From a virus: DNA of 47,142 nt. The stretch lies in IMG/VR virus record IMGVR_UViG_3300009103_000050, positions 1 through 47,142 of that record; one strand, given 5' to 3'. The translations under genes were made by a program, and so were the position numbers. The notes below the pieces were generated by a model. The model was not told the origin of the DNA. It was given only the letters and a program-made list of their open reading frames with translations, and did not search any database. Numbering within the stretch: position 1 is the first letter of the stretch; each line of letters starts with the position of its first letter. Positions 16,989-25,668 of the stretch are shown here, one piece after another.

Positions 16989-17939
16989 TTAAACGTGGTT
17001 GGCATACGCCTCTTCATACTCCGTCAAAGAGAACGAGACCTCGACTGCGTTTGATTTGAAATCACCGTCGATATAACACGGAACAAAATTAAAATCTACA
17101 ACGGTCCCAAGACAAGCCATCCTTTCACTCTCGGCAACACTCACATCTTCAAGCTGCAAAATATCACCCCGAAGGGTGACGAATGGCTTCTCAAAAGGTG
17201 GGTATGTGTTCGGTGGTGTTATCGGACCAGTCGTCAGGGATGCCAACTGTGATGACGTCAGCACTTCCGGTATAAGCTCAATCCAGCTAGCCTTGATTTT
17301 TGTCTCCCCAGCAGACAAAGAATTTGCAGCGTTCATGAACTTGAACACGCCACGACTCGAAGAAACCGACAAAAGGGAAACAGGCGATAAATCACTTGTG
17401 CCACATGTACCAACGTGGTCGTCTCTGGATCCGTTTATGTACCCGACGCTGTTGCTTGTTCTCGCGCATGTGTTCCAGATTCCGGCTGACCCAGCCTCGT
17501 ACCATATGGCCGTCCATCTGTCGTCGGAAAATTGCGTCTCAAAAGAAAACATCCCCTGAAGCTCTGCCGGGGAATTGTTTGACGTGAACCCGTCACTCTT
17601 GCAAACAAGAACGCCCGACGTGCTAGCGTTCGGTGCCGAACCGGAGAACTCAAAAAAGCAATGGTAATACCCAGGGGTAACATTCATCCCCGTGATACCG
17701 TCGAAACCGTTGCCAAGCGGTATTGTGTGACCTGTCCCCTCTATTATGGAAACTAAACCAAGAGCCTCGTCGAAGGCCATGGGAGTCGTCCTGACATTGA
17801 ATTTTTTTCTAACGCCAACACTTCCATTCACGAACGATCCGCCGATGGACGCATTACGCCCACCCTTGCGGGTAAGCTCTTCCGTGCTGTCACTCGCAGC
17901 GACGGGAACCGTTATCTGATTTAACGTTAAGAACGCCAT
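16989..17939 (-). CDS. Distal tail protein, paralogue of the downstream LamG protein
   Basis: 316 residues. The N-terminus N-Q-I-T-V-P-V-A, a basic R-K-G-G-R-N segment, F-D-E-A-L-G-L-V-S-I-I-E-G and the late F-V-P-C-Y-I correspond to N-G-V-T-L-P-V-A, R-R-N-Q-R, L-Q-G-M-I-E-G and F-V-P-A-Y-I in the 862-residue neighbour, so the two share a scaffold and the larger one has gained extra lectin-like domains. It follows the tape measure gene with a 13-bp overlap, the position of the distal tail protein in siphoviruses. Confidence 0.65.
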   Translation of the reverse strand: MAFLTLNQITVPVAASDSTEELTRKGGRNASIGGSFVNGSVGVRKKFNVRTTPMAFDEALGLVSIIEGTGHTIPLGNGFDGITGMNVTPGYYHCFFEFSGSAPNASTSGVLVCKSDGFTSNNSPAELQGMFSFETQFSDDRWTAIWYEAGSAGIWNTCARTSNSVGYINGSRDDHVGTCGTSDLSPVSLLSVSSSRGVFKFMNAANSLSAGETKIKASWIELIPEVLTSSQLASLTTGPITPPNTYPPFEKPFVTLRGDILQLEDVSVAESERMACLGTVVDFNFVPCYIDGDFKSNAVEVSFSLTEYEEAYANHV

Positions 17940-20900
17940 GACCCACCATTTATGAAGGGTGTGTATGGACTGCCCGTCTCGTTGTAGTTCGCGCTGCCTA
18001 TTGCCCTTTCTATTTGCCTTCTGAAATCCTCACCGTCGGACGCATAGAGGTTTTCAATGTTTATGTTTGCTACTGCCCTTGAGCTATTCGACGCGCCAGC
18101 ATAAGCCCCCTGCATTGCCATAGCATCTCCCCACGTCGCATTTGGGACGGTGGCTTCGCTTACCGAACCACTGCAACCGCAACAGTTGACAAGAGCCCAA
18201 CAGACTCCCTCTCTGATTGCCATATACATTCGATTAAAATAATCACCGCTCGACATCTCGGAAATGCCAACGCCCCCGCCAACGTTCACAAGTTCGCCCG
18301 GGGCAACACCACCAAGCGGGCCGCCCTCTTCTCCAATCGCTCGCCATCTCTCAAGAGCAACCTTGTACCCCGACGGCACATTGGTGAGAGACTCAGAAAA
18401 TCCCTTTACAGCGTCGTCCAATCCGTCGATGTCGTCGAACAGATCGCCAGCGCTTTCATATGTGGCATTTCTTATTTCGTTCAATGCGTCGTTGATTGCG
18501 CTTTCGTCAAGCTCGACATCTGTCAACCCAATGGCGATGTCCAGAATAGCGTCGGCAAGCAAATCGTCAGCGTTGAATATGTTCTCCCCCTGTGTCACCA
18601 TGCCTGCGCCAATATCTTCGAGCCAACCCATGCCGGGAATGGTAGCGCCAATCCATTCTACCACCTTGCCAAGGCCGATAACGAGAGCGCCAAAAGCCTC
18701 GTTCAACGGGAAGACCCAATCCGCTATAGCCTTAAATAACTCATGCCAATTAGCCTTGAACCCATTCAGAAGATCATTGAAAAATGGGATAACGATGTTC
18801 CAAACCTGAGCGAAACCAAGCATGAACTCACCGACGACAATGCCGAGTTCCTTGAACGCATAAAACAAAGATTCCGCTATGCTTGAATTGTTGCTTAAAG
18901 CCTTGGCGAACGGAACCAGCAATCTCATGACGAGATGAAAAAGACCGGCAAGCGGAAACAGCGTTTGAATAAATGGCTGCATGGCACCGACGAGCATGTC
19001 TATGGAAACGGTAAAAGCCTTCGTGAGTCTAGACCAGGCATCCTCTTCGGGTGCTCTGACCATTTGACCTTGCTCGTCGAGATATGCTTCGTTCTTGAAA
19101 CCCTTTGTGGCAAGAGCTATCAAACCGCCAAAGATCCCAGCGACGGCAGCCACCCCCGTTGTCATGTGAAGCACGAGAAATGAAATTGCTGTAGCAAGAG
19201 TGAGAAGCGCGACGCCGACCACGGCAATCGTGGCGAGAAGCGGTGCGAAAGCCACAATGAACGGGGCAACTATCATCGCCGTAATCGGACCAAGAGCCAT
19301 AACCATCGCAACCGGTGCACTTGCTATCATTCCAATGGTGGCAGCAAGGACACCCAAAGCGTAAGCAAAAACAAGAAACGCTGGACCAATGATGGTTCCA
19401 AAAACAGACGCAAACTTTTTGCCGAAATCGCTCTTCATTCTGTCGTCGACAAAGTCTGGGATCATATCGAAAGCTTTTCCAACAACCTTTTGGGGTGCGC
19501 TCATGACTGATTTTATTATCCCGGGAACCGCCAAAATAACCGACTCGACAATCTGGCCAATCATCTGGCCGATCTTCGTCCCCATTCCCGGCTCGATGGC
19601 AGTACCTATCGCCGCACCTATTGCTGAACCAATTCCCGTCGCCTGCGGCAAGACGCTTGACATCAGATTCCCACCCGCGACGGAAAGCCCGTCGACAAGC
19701 TGGGCACCTGCCTTCTTCACGTTGTCGCCCGTTAAGCCAAGACCCTTTGTCATGTTGCCAAGTGACTTCAAAGATCTAGACGGAAGCTTTTTGAAAAAGT
19801 CTGCGACTGCTTTACCGAACGCGCCACCAAGGTTCATTGCCTCAAGTTTCTTGCCAAAGCCAAAAGACCATTCCCCAACTTGGCCAGCTACCTCACCGGC
19901 AACGCTCGGGGCTGTCGACAAAAGATAGGATCCAAATTTCTCGGAGAACAATCTAAAGTTCGATTCAAATGTTCCACGTTGTCTCTCAAGTGATATTTCT
20001 ACCTTCTGCCTTGGCTTGCGTTTTGGTTTCTTTTCAACTTTCACATCCTTTTCTGTGTTTACCGTTACTTCGTCGGCATCGATCGAAGAGAGCCCCTCAT
20101 GCTCTGCCATCATCTTGTTGACGCTGGACAATGTTTTTTCAAACTCTTCCACGGACTGAGCGGCACGCTTCCTTTTTAGTATTTCAAGAACAACCGATCT
20201 CGATGCTTCAGCTTGTTTCCCTGTTAGCTCGTCGATACGCTGAAACATTTCAGTCGATGAAACACCTAGCTTTTCGGCAGCATCTTGCACCTCGTCGACA
20301 GTTCGTTGAAAATTATTAAGCTCTGTCTGCACCCCTCCAAGCTCGCCAGCCTCCAGAACCGACAATCTGGCGTCTAGTGTTTTATTTAGCGTTTCTAAAA
20401 ATTTGTCTGCTGATTCTCTTGCCTGCGCGGCAGCGTCGTCCTTTCCGTCCTTGCTTGTCCCGTCTGGCTCAAGGCCGAATTCTTTCATCATCTTTTGGAA
20501 TTCTTTTTTGGCTTCTTCGGACTGCCTTTTTAAACTTGCCTTTCTTTCCTCAAGCCTTTTGCTTTCTTCGTCTCTTGCGTTCTTCCTTGACTCAGCAAGT
20601 TTCTTTTCTGCTTCTTGAACCTTGTTTATGGCGTCGCGATAGATATTCTGTTGCTTGATAGCCTCGGTCCAGTCTGAATGAGTAGCACCCTTGGACATCA
20701 TCTCTTTGACGTCGACCCTTAAAACCTGTTGCCCTTTGGCACCAAGTATCCCCTCGATCCTTCCCTGTCTTTTCAGGCCGCCGAACTCCTCGCCGAAAGC
20801 CTCAAGTTTTTTTCTCGCCTCCTCGGCAACAACAATAAATTTGTGAAGATCTTTTTCTGCCTCGGTGAAGAATGCATCATAATAATCTTCATCCGCCCCA

Positions 20901-22474
20901 GACTCTAAACCAAAACCAGCAAGAGCCTCGCCAACTCCGAGAAAGTTCAAAAGACTAAGAGGCAACGTTAACAAATATCGAATGAAGTTCTTTATTGTTT
21001 GCTCAAACCCAAACATGCTTTCAGTCGCGAACCGCATCTCTTCAGATAGCAACTGCCAAAATGTTTTGTTCTTCATCAGCCTTGTGCTGCTCTTGGCAAG
21101 TGCACCGGCAACGGTTACACCTATAACGCCGCCCACCAGGACACCAAGAGTCGCAAGACTTGCAAGCGGTGCAAGTAAAGCAATTATCTTTGGAAGCAAT
21201 ATAGTAAGGGAACCATACAGGCTGATAACACCAAGAGAGAAACCACCAATGATTGCCCCAATGCCCGCAACTGCCGACGTCAACGCAAGCAACGCAGCGG
21301 CAACGCCGCCGATGATAACAATGGCCGATTTTAATGTTTGATCCATGTTCGCGAAAAAGTTCACAAGACCTGTGAGCTTTCTAACGACGAGAGCAGCAGC
21401 CGGAGCCAACGCATCACCAAATTTAATTGCAAGCTTCTCGACGGCAGATTTCAAAATGTCCCATCTTCCCGCCAAGGTTTCCAATTGTTTTTGCTGTAGA
21501 AAGAATGCGATGTTTTCTTTTCTTGCCTTCGCTATTTTGTCACCAAGAAGATCAAAACCCTCAGCACCACCGGAGATCAAAGCTTGAATCTTTGGAACTG
21601 CGATGATGCCAAAAACATCTTGCAAATCTCTTTGCCATTTCGTGTTGCCTAGTTCCTCCCTTGCTGCCACGAGTCGCTGAACAAATTTCGACATTGACCC
21701 ATCTGGGCCAGATATAACGTCGACACCGATGCCAAGGCTCTTCATTGCCTTCGTTGCTTTTGGCGTTGTCTGATAAAGACTCAAGAGCATTTTTCGCATG
21801 CCGGTTCCGGCCATGGTCGATTTAATGCCCGCATTACCCATCATACCGAAAGCAGCGGCGACCTCCGCCACGTCGATACCCATGTTTTTTGCGACGGGTC
21901 CAACCATCTTGAATGATTCGCCAAGCTCGGTGAGTGAAACATTCGATCCGGTAAAGGTTCCGATCAAGACGTTGTTTATGTCGCCAAGATCTTTCGACGC
22001 CACACCCATGCCAGCCATAATGTTGGTCACGGTGTCGGCGGATTGCGCCAAGTCAACACCCGACGCCGCAGCCAACTGAAGAACAGCGGGTATGCCGTCC
22101 ATCGTCTTCGTCACACCCATGCCAGCCATAGCCATGAACTGCATGGCTTGGCCAACCTCGTTTGCGGTGTATTGCGTTTCACCCGCCATCTTCAATGCCG
22201 ACTGAGACATATCCTTGAAAGCGGATCTAAAGCCCTTCTTGCCACCAGCAGCGACGGCGGCGGTACGGGTCATTTGCTTTTCGAACTTGCCCGACATTGC
22301 GGTTGCCGCAACCCCGACACCGGCAAGCGCTGCCGACGCCACGCCTGTCGCTCGCGATATACTGCTAAGGCTATTGCTAAGCTCTGATATTGCCTCCCGA
22401 GATTTCTTCATGCCTTTAATGAACTTGGTAGTTCGGGCACGAAGCTCGACCATCACGTCGCCAACCCTAGTCAT
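17927..22474 (-). CDS. Tape measure protein
   Basis: 1515 residues, the longest gene. The N-terminus carries the TP901-type tape measure core (about 80-330: M-A-G-E-T-Q-Y-T-A-N-E-V-G, A-M-Q-F-M-A-M-A-G, L-G-E-S-F-K-M-V-G-P-V-A, M-G-N-A-G-I-K-S-T-M-A-G-T). Several hydrophobic segments follow near 385-480 and 1080-1170, with a charged coiled-coil region between (K-K-L-A-E-S-R-K-N and similar). It sets tail length and may form the DNA channel. By the usual 1.5 A per residue a tail near 220-230 nm is expected. A GGGAG site precedes the start. Confidence 0.95.
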   Translation of the reverse strand: MTRVGDVMVELRARTTKFIKGMKKSREAISELSNSLSSISRATGVASAALAGVGVAATAMSGKFEKQMTRTAAVAAGGKKGFRSAFKDMSQSALKMAGETQYTANEVGQAMQFMAMAGMGVTKTMDGIPAVLQLAAASGVDLAQSADTVTNIMAGMGVASKDLGDINNVLIGTFTGSNVSLTELGESFKMVGPVAKNMGIDVAEVAAAFGMMGNAGIKSTMAGTGMRKMLLSLYQTTPKATKAMKSLGIGVDVISGPDGSMSKFVQRLVAAREELGNTKWQRDLQDVFGIIAVPKIQALISGGAEGFDLLGDKIAKARKENIAFFLQQKQLETLAGRWDILKSAVEKLAIKFGDALAPAAALVVRKLTGLVNFFANMDQTLKSAIVIIGGVAAALLALTSAVAGIGAIIGGFSLGVISLYGSLTILLPKIIALLAPLASLATLGVLVGGVIGVTVAGALAKSSTRLMKNKTFWQLLSEEMRFATESMFGFEQTIKNFIRYLLTLPLSLLNFLGVGEALAGFGLESGADEDYYDAFFTEAEKDLHKFIVVAEEARKKLEAFGEEFGGLKRQGRIEGILGAKGQQVLRVDVKEMMSKGATHSDWTEAIKQQNIYRDAINKVQEAEKKLAESRKNARDEESKRLEERKASLKRQSEEAKKEFQKMMKEFGLEPDGTSKDGKDDAAAQARESADKFLETLNKTLDARLSVLEAGELGGVQTELNNFQRTVDEVQDAAEKLGVSSTEMFQRIDELTGKQAEASRSVVLEILKRKRAAQSVEEFEKTLSSVNKMMAEHEGLSSIDADEVTVNTEKDVKVEKKPKRKPRQKVEISLERQRGTFESNFRLFSEKFGSYLLSTAPSVAGEVAGQVGEWSFGFGKKLEAMNLGGAFGKAVADFFKKLPSRSLKSLGNMTKGLGLTGDNVKKAGAQLVDGLSVAGGNLMSSVLPQATGIGSAIGAAIGTAIEPGMGTKIGQMIGQIVESVILAVPGIIKSVMSAPQKVVGKAFDMIPDFVDDRMKSDFGKKFASVFGTIIGPAFLVFAYALGVLAATIGMIASAPVAMVMALGPITAMIVAPFIVAFAPLLATIAVVGVALLTLATAISFLVLHMTTGVAAVAGIFGGLIALATKGFKNEAYLDEQGQMVRAPEEDAWSRLTKAFTVSIDMLVGAMQPFIQTLFPLAGLFHLVMRLLVPFAKALSNNSSIAESLFYAFKELGIVVGEFMLGFAQVWNIVIPFFNDLLNGFKANWHELFKAIADWVFPLNEAFGALVIGLGKVVEWIGATIPGMGWLEDIGAGMVTQGENIFNADDLLADAILDIAIGLTDVELDESAINDALNEIRNATYESAGDLFDDIDGLDDAVKGFSESLTNVPSGYKVALERWRAIGEEGGPLGGVAPGELVNVGGGVGISEMSSGDYFNRMYMAIREGVCWALVNCCGCSGSVSEATVPNATWGDAMAMQGAYAGASNSSRAVANINIENLYASDGEDFRRQIERAIGSANYNETGSPYTPFINGGSWRS

Positions 22475-22476
22475 GC

Positions 22477-22917
22477 TTACTCCCTGTCGTTAAAGGTTTC
22501 CAAATCAAAAGGCGCATCACTCAGTGGATCAACGTCGTCGGCGTATTCAAGAGGGATAATAACTTTCTCTTCTTTTTCATCCCTTATCTTGTTCAGCTCG
22601 GATCTCACGTCGGATGCATCCGAGTATTTATTCAAGCTTTGTTTTTCCTCTTTCTTTTTCTTTGGCAGGAGGTGAGACATCTTAACAGGTTTCTTGCTCC
22701 AACAACTCATAACGTTAGAGCAAACCCATGCCAGCTGTTCCATCTGCAAGTCGAATCTCTTTTGGTATCCCTTCACGTGAAAATCGAATTCTCTTATCGT
22801 CATACCCGTCGAGATGTCGTCGGGAGAACCCCAAAACTCAGCCGGGGTTAAACCCGTCTCAGCGGCTAGCATAACCATCGACTCAAAATCGAATCGGTTT
22901 AACTCGCCGCCAGCTCC
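22477..22917 (-). CDS. Tail assembly chaperone T extension, made by -1 frameshift from the G gene
   Basis: This frame continues the upstream chaperone after a -1 shift at CCCTTTG (22923-22917), giving a G-T fusion of about 277 residues. It reads through G-A-G-G-E-L-N-R-F-D-F-E-S into A-E-T-G-L-T-P-A-E-F-W-G-S, a pattern typical of T-type extensions that contact tape measure and tube. ATG 22878 inside it has no Shine-Dalgarno, so independent translation is unlikely. The remaining part is charged, with a Lys-rich stretch and an acidic end. Placement just before the tape measure gene is classical. Confidence 0.8.
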   Translation of the reverse strand, partial: GAGGELNRFDFESMVMLAAETGLTPAEFWGSPDDISTGMTIREFDFHVKGYQKRFDLQMEQLAWVCSNVMSCWSKKPVKMSHLLPKKKKEEKQSLNKYSDASDVRSELNKIRDEKEEKVIIPLEYADDVDPLSDAPFDLETFNDRE

Positions 22918-23309
22918 AAAGGGTTGTCGTCCTCCTCTTCGTCATCCGCTCCCTCTTCGTCATCCATCATCTTTTGGCCACCGGGAAGGCCAAGGGCAAT
23001 CGCCTCATAAACTGATTTCATCAGTTCACCAAGATCTCCGCCATCGTCGCCATACTGGTCGATCCAGCGAGAAACCTTCTGAGGCGAAAGCCTTGCCTCT
23101 TTCCCTTTTTTGCCTGCGAACTCGTGAGCAACGCCGACCATGATTGCCTCCCGAAGAACTCTCAACCCAAGTTGATCCTCGGAAAGTATCTTGGTTATCC
23201 CGACGCCAAGTCTCTCTTCAAGAACTGCGATTTCATGAGAACGAAAACGCAATTGCCTGCTATGTCCGCCAAGCTTAATTTCTGTGTAGCCTCTTGTCTT
23301 GTTTGTCAT
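22899..23309 (-). CDS. Tail assembly chaperone G
   Basis: 136 residues. A beta-type start (Y-T-E-I-K-L-G-G-H-S-R-Q-L-R-F) and A-V-L-E-E-R-L-G are followed by helices and an acidic end (D-D-E-E-G-A-D-D-E-E-E-D-D) in which the slippery heptamer lies. Tail chaperones of this type wrap the tape measure protein during tail assembly and are absent from the mature virion. A GGAGG site precedes ATG 23309. Together with the -1 frame it also yields the longer G-T product. The role comes from gene order, acidic tail and frameshift. Confidence 0.85.
   Translation of the reverse strand: MTNKTRGYTEIKLGGHSRQLRFRSHEIAVLEERLGVGITKILSEDQLGLRVLREAIMVGVAHEFAGKKGKEARLSPQKVSRWIDQYGDDGGDLGELMKSVYEAIALGLPGGQKMMDDEEGADDEEEDDNPLELAAS
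22917..22923 (-). other. Programmed -1 ribosomal frameshift site CCCTTTG
   Basis: Read on the minus strand the heptamer is C-CCT-TTG in the zero frame of the chaperone gene, fitting the X-XXY-YYZ rule. The -1 frame is open from 10 codons before it and runs on for 146 codons, while the zero frame stops six codons later at 22899-22901. The position matches the lambda G/G-T arrangement, where the heptamer is GGGAAAG. Confidence 0.8.
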
Positions 23310-23341
23310 AAATCCTCCAAAGTCCCCCTAAAGGACTTCTA

Positions 23342-23761
23342 CTATGGTTGTGTCGTCGCAACTGTTCCACTTAGACGCAAAGTAAGATCGAAACCAGCGG
23401 TGTCGTCCAACGGTTGCGACGGCGTGAAACTTGTGATGAAAGCGTCAGCGTCAAAACGACGTTTTCCACTTTGCACCTGCATAACAAAACGAACCTTGAA
23501 GGTAGTCGGCGTTGGGAACGTCGAGTTAATCAATCCGGCTTGACCAGGATCGTCCTCGTCCCACCGCATTGTCATGTCCAAAGTTTCGTCGTGAAAGTTG
23601 GGAATGTACTCTCTGGCTCCACCACTGTCGTGTGTCGTCGTTTCGAGTTCATCCACGTTACCATTCAATGTCGCATCAACGAGGCCACCCGCCGACAAAT
23701 AGGTTGCCCCATTGTCGAAGGATACGTTGACGCGCCCTACTCGTCCTGGGATTGCGCTCAT
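23342..23761 (-). CDS. Major tail tube protein
   Basis: 139 residues. The pattern V-N-V-S-F-D-N-G-A-T-Y near residue 11, V-D-A-T-L-N-G-N-V-D-E-L-E-T-T-T-H-D-S-G-G near 28, M-T-M-R-W-D-E-D-D-P near 63 and the final F-D-L-T-L-R-L-S-G fits the TP901-1-type major tail protein, which stacks as hexamer rings around the tape measure. It sits directly before the tail chaperones, as expected, with an AAGGAG Shine-Dalgarno. The size is compact, as in many non-decorated tails. Confidence 0.88.
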   Translation of the reverse strand: MSAIPGRVGRVNVSFDNGATYLSAGGLVDATLNGNVDELETTTHDSGGAREYIPNFHDETLDMTMRWDEDDPGQAGLINSTFPTPTTFKVRFVMQVQSGKRRFDADAFITSFTPSQPLDDTAGFDLTLRLSGTVATTQP

Positions 23762-23785
23762 GTCTGTTTCTCCTTTCTGAGAAGT

Positions 23786-24139
23786 TTAGCTTGATGCTTC
23801 CTTGTAGCTTACAACTGCAAATTCGACTGTCGCGTCTGCCGGTGTGCATTCAACCGCGCCCGTCGCTGTGTTAAAGTTTGAAGTTTTGAACGGTCCAGCA
23901 ATTGCGTATCCACTGGCCGGAACAGTCAAAGTCACGTCGGGGGTTGAACGTCCCGAGTCAGCACCAGGCTGACCCGAAATCGTAACCAAATGAGCACCTA
24001 CGTCGGTGTTGTGAACAATCACTAGAGTTTTTCCATCATTCAAAAACTCCATCCCTGTGACGTCACCAACGGTGAATGCAAGGCTTTCAATTGGCTGACC
24101 GTTTGACGGCGAATCTTGTACGGTAATGGTTGTAGACAT
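23786..24139 (-). CDS. Small beta-rich structural protein, copy 2 of a tandem pair
   Basis: 117 residues. It aligns along its length with the adjacent upstream protein: G-M-E-F-L-N-D-G-K-T-L-V-I-V, V-T-I-S-G, D-S-G-R, a strand ending Y-A-I-A-G-P-F-K, and a final F-A-V-V-S-Y. The pair arose by tandem duplication. Placed between tail terminator and tail tube, it could decorate the capsid or tail tube; the sequence does not decide. A AAGGAG site precedes the start. Confidence 0.7.
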   Translation of the reverse strand: MSTTITVQDSPSNGQPIESLAFTVGDVTGMEFLNDGKTLVIVHNTDVGAHLVTISGQPGADSGRSTPDVTLTVPASGYAIAGPFKTSNFNTATGAVECTPADATVEFAVVSYKEASS

Positions 24140-24149
24140 GTTTTCTCCT

Positions 24150-24488
24150 TTAAGCTATCGAGTAGCGAACTACTGCGGCTGTGATCAAAACATCGGTAGA
24201 AACGATGTCGATTCGACCAAGACCGTTGTTCCAGTTTCGTGGTTTGAATGGACCGACGAACGCCCTGTCCCCGTTGTCAATGTTGACAACGAGAGATTCT
24301 GTTCGACCTGAATCCTGAGCAGCGACCCCGGTGATGGTTACCGTTTCCGGTCCCGCCGCCGAGCTTTCAAGAATCAAGACGGTTTGCCCGTCGTTCAAAA
24401 AATCATCCCCTGTCAGCGTCGTAGCAGACAAGGTGAGTTCAGCCATGGAGCCATTAGCCCCTAGCAGTTGTGGTGCTATTGTTGCCAT
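24150..24488 (-). CDS. Small beta-rich structural protein, copy 1 of a tandem pair
   Basis: 112 residues, a paralogue of the next gene: G-D-D-F-L-N-D-G-Q-T-V-L-I-L, V-T-I-T-G, D-S-G-R, A-F-V-G-P-F-K-P-R-N-W-N and A-A-V-V-R-Y. The shared F-L-N-D-G and G-P-F-K blocks are the strongest. It is preceded by a 129-bp non-coding stretch (24489-24617) and a strong AAGGAG site, which may allow separate high-level expression. A structural role is inferred from position and fold pattern. Confidence 0.7.
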   Translation of the reverse strand: MATIAPQLLGANGSMAELTLSATTLTGDDFLNDGQTVLILESSAAGPETVTITGVAAQDSGRTESLVVNIDNGDRAFVGPFKPRNWNNGLGRIDIVSTDVLITAAVVRYSIA

Positions 24489-24617
24489 CTTTCTTTTCTC
24501 CTTCGTTGTTTGTTCTCCGCTGGTAAAAAGCGGGGTGTTTGGGAGTTACCCCAAAATGGTAGGCTAGGGGGAAATCCAACCACACTGTAAAGTCACCCCA
24601 GAGCCGGACATTTAAAA
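24489..24617 (-). other. Non-coding interval in the late block
   Basis: This 129-bp stretch is one of the few gaps of the otherwise packed late block. On the minus strand it holds a weak CCGCT/AGCGG stem (5 bp, 24517-24533 region) close to the Shine-Dalgarno of the next gene and a C-rich, G-rich patch. I find no convincing -10/-35 pair or terminator. It may be an RNA-processing or leader segment ahead of abundant structural proteins. Confidence 0.4.
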
Positions 24618-25055
24618 TCATGAGACAACCTCATCAATAATCGTTTCGACGTTGATTGACCATTCATGATGCTGATCGTCTTCCTGGCCTAAATAAATCG
24701 GCGAACTCGTTGTGATTCTCCATTCCACATAATCCACCGTTGGTCGATGATTGACGGCGTCGAAAATAGAATTTGCCAATGTCTGCCCCCCCTGGAATGA
24801 ATCCGCATACCTCACAAAGATTTGAACTGTCGGGTATGAAAGATGCCTATAATTTGAAACCGAACCTTCATGAAAGACCTCGTCCAGTCTTCCACCGGAC
24901 ATCAAGCAAAAAACCGAACTTGGGGGTACACCGCTATCGGAATCTTCCGACGTCGAATAAACCCTGATAGGACCAGCAAACAAATTTTCCCCTAGCGCCA
25001 ACGCGGGCAGCGTCGTGCCAAGATATGTTGCTATATCCAAATCAGGTTGCGCCAT
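24618..25055 (-). CDS. Tail terminator / tail completion protein
   Basis: 145 residues. The layout matches the minor capsid/tail terminator type of siphoviruses: an N-terminal helix (L-D-I-A-T-Y-L), V-F-C-L-M-S-G-G near residue 47, Y-P-T-V-Q-I-F-V-R near residue 73 for a central strand, a helix with A-N-S-I-F-D-A-V-N-H-R-P, and a final strand with H-E-W-S-I-N-V-E-T. It caps the tail and docks it to the head. Position after the HK97-gp10-like gene supports this. Assignment by pattern and synteny. Confidence 0.75.
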   Translation of the reverse strand: MAQPDLDIATYLGTTLPALALGENLFAGPIRVYSTSEDSDSGVPPSSVFCLMSGGRLDEVFHEGSVSNYRHLSYPTVQIFVRYADSFQGGQTLANSIFDAVNHRPTVDYVEWRITTSSPIYLGQEDDQHHEWSINVETIIDEVVS

Positions 25056-25063
25056 TTCTCATC

Positions 25064-25660
25064 CTATCCCAGCAGGTTTATCCCGCGTTTCTTTATGCCC
25101 GACCTTGCTCTTTTCGCTGCATCTCTTCTCGCTTTTTCGGCGTCTCGCTTTTTCTTCAGTCCGGCTCGCCTCTTTTTGTTCGCATCAACCCTAGCCTCTC
25201 TTTTCATCTTTTTGTTGGATCCCTTCTTGCCTTCCTCTGGTGTCGTCGGAGGTGTCCAGGTTTTCTTTATGATGTTTTTGCGGAAATATCTCGCAAGCTT
25301 TTCTCTGAATGTCTTCAGTGCACGATTGAATGGATCCTCTAAAAATTTATATTTCTGTCCAACGCCTCGTCCAATGACCGGGCCATGTCTCTTTTTTGGA
25401 TCCTCGTGAACATAAAGACCGTAGTTCGTTCCGTAGCCAATTTTCACGACGGGATTTTTTATGAATGGTGGTGGATATACTCCACCTGAAGCCCTTAGCC
25501 TACCCGTGTCGACGGGCACTTCTTCTTGGCTTTCAGAGAAAATGTCGCCGCCAACTTGAAACAGTGCAGCAGCAAAAGCCCCTGGGTATTTCTTTCTCTT
25601 GTCTTTTAGGAGTTGTTCGGTCCTCGTCAAACCCTTTGCCTTGACTGAAATCTTGGTCAT
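25064..25660 (-). CDS. HK97 gp10-like head-tail joining protein with basic C-terminal tail
   Basis: 198 residues from ATG 25660, which follows GGGGATGAT; a longer frame upstream overlaps the previous gene and is rejected. The core carries A-A-L-F-Q-V-G-G-D-I, P-V-D-T-G-R-L-R-A-S and Y-G-T-N-Y-G-L-Y-V-H-E, the recognisable gp10/minor-head pattern. The last 60 residues are extremely Lys/Arg-rich (K-K-R-R-A-G-L-K-K-K-R-D and onward), much longer than in the core family, and might contact DNA at the connector. It lies in the standard connector gene order. Confidence 0.8.
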   Translation of the reverse strand: MTKISVKAKGLTRTEQLLKDKRKKYPGAFAAALFQVGGDIFSESQEEVPVDTGRLRASGGVYPPPFIKNPVVKIGYGTNYGLYVHEDPKKRHGPVIGRGVGQKYKFLEDPFNRALKTFREKLARYFRKNIIKKTWTPPTTPEEGKKGSNKKMKREARVDANKKRRAGLKKKRDAEKARRDAAKRARSGIKKRGINLLG

Positions 25661-25668
25661 ATCATCCC

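Noticed and set aside
22477-22878. Independent 133-residue gene starting at ATG 22878
   Set aside because: No Shine-Dalgarno precedes it, and the frame is open further upstream to a canonical slippery heptamer; a frameshift extension is the better reading.
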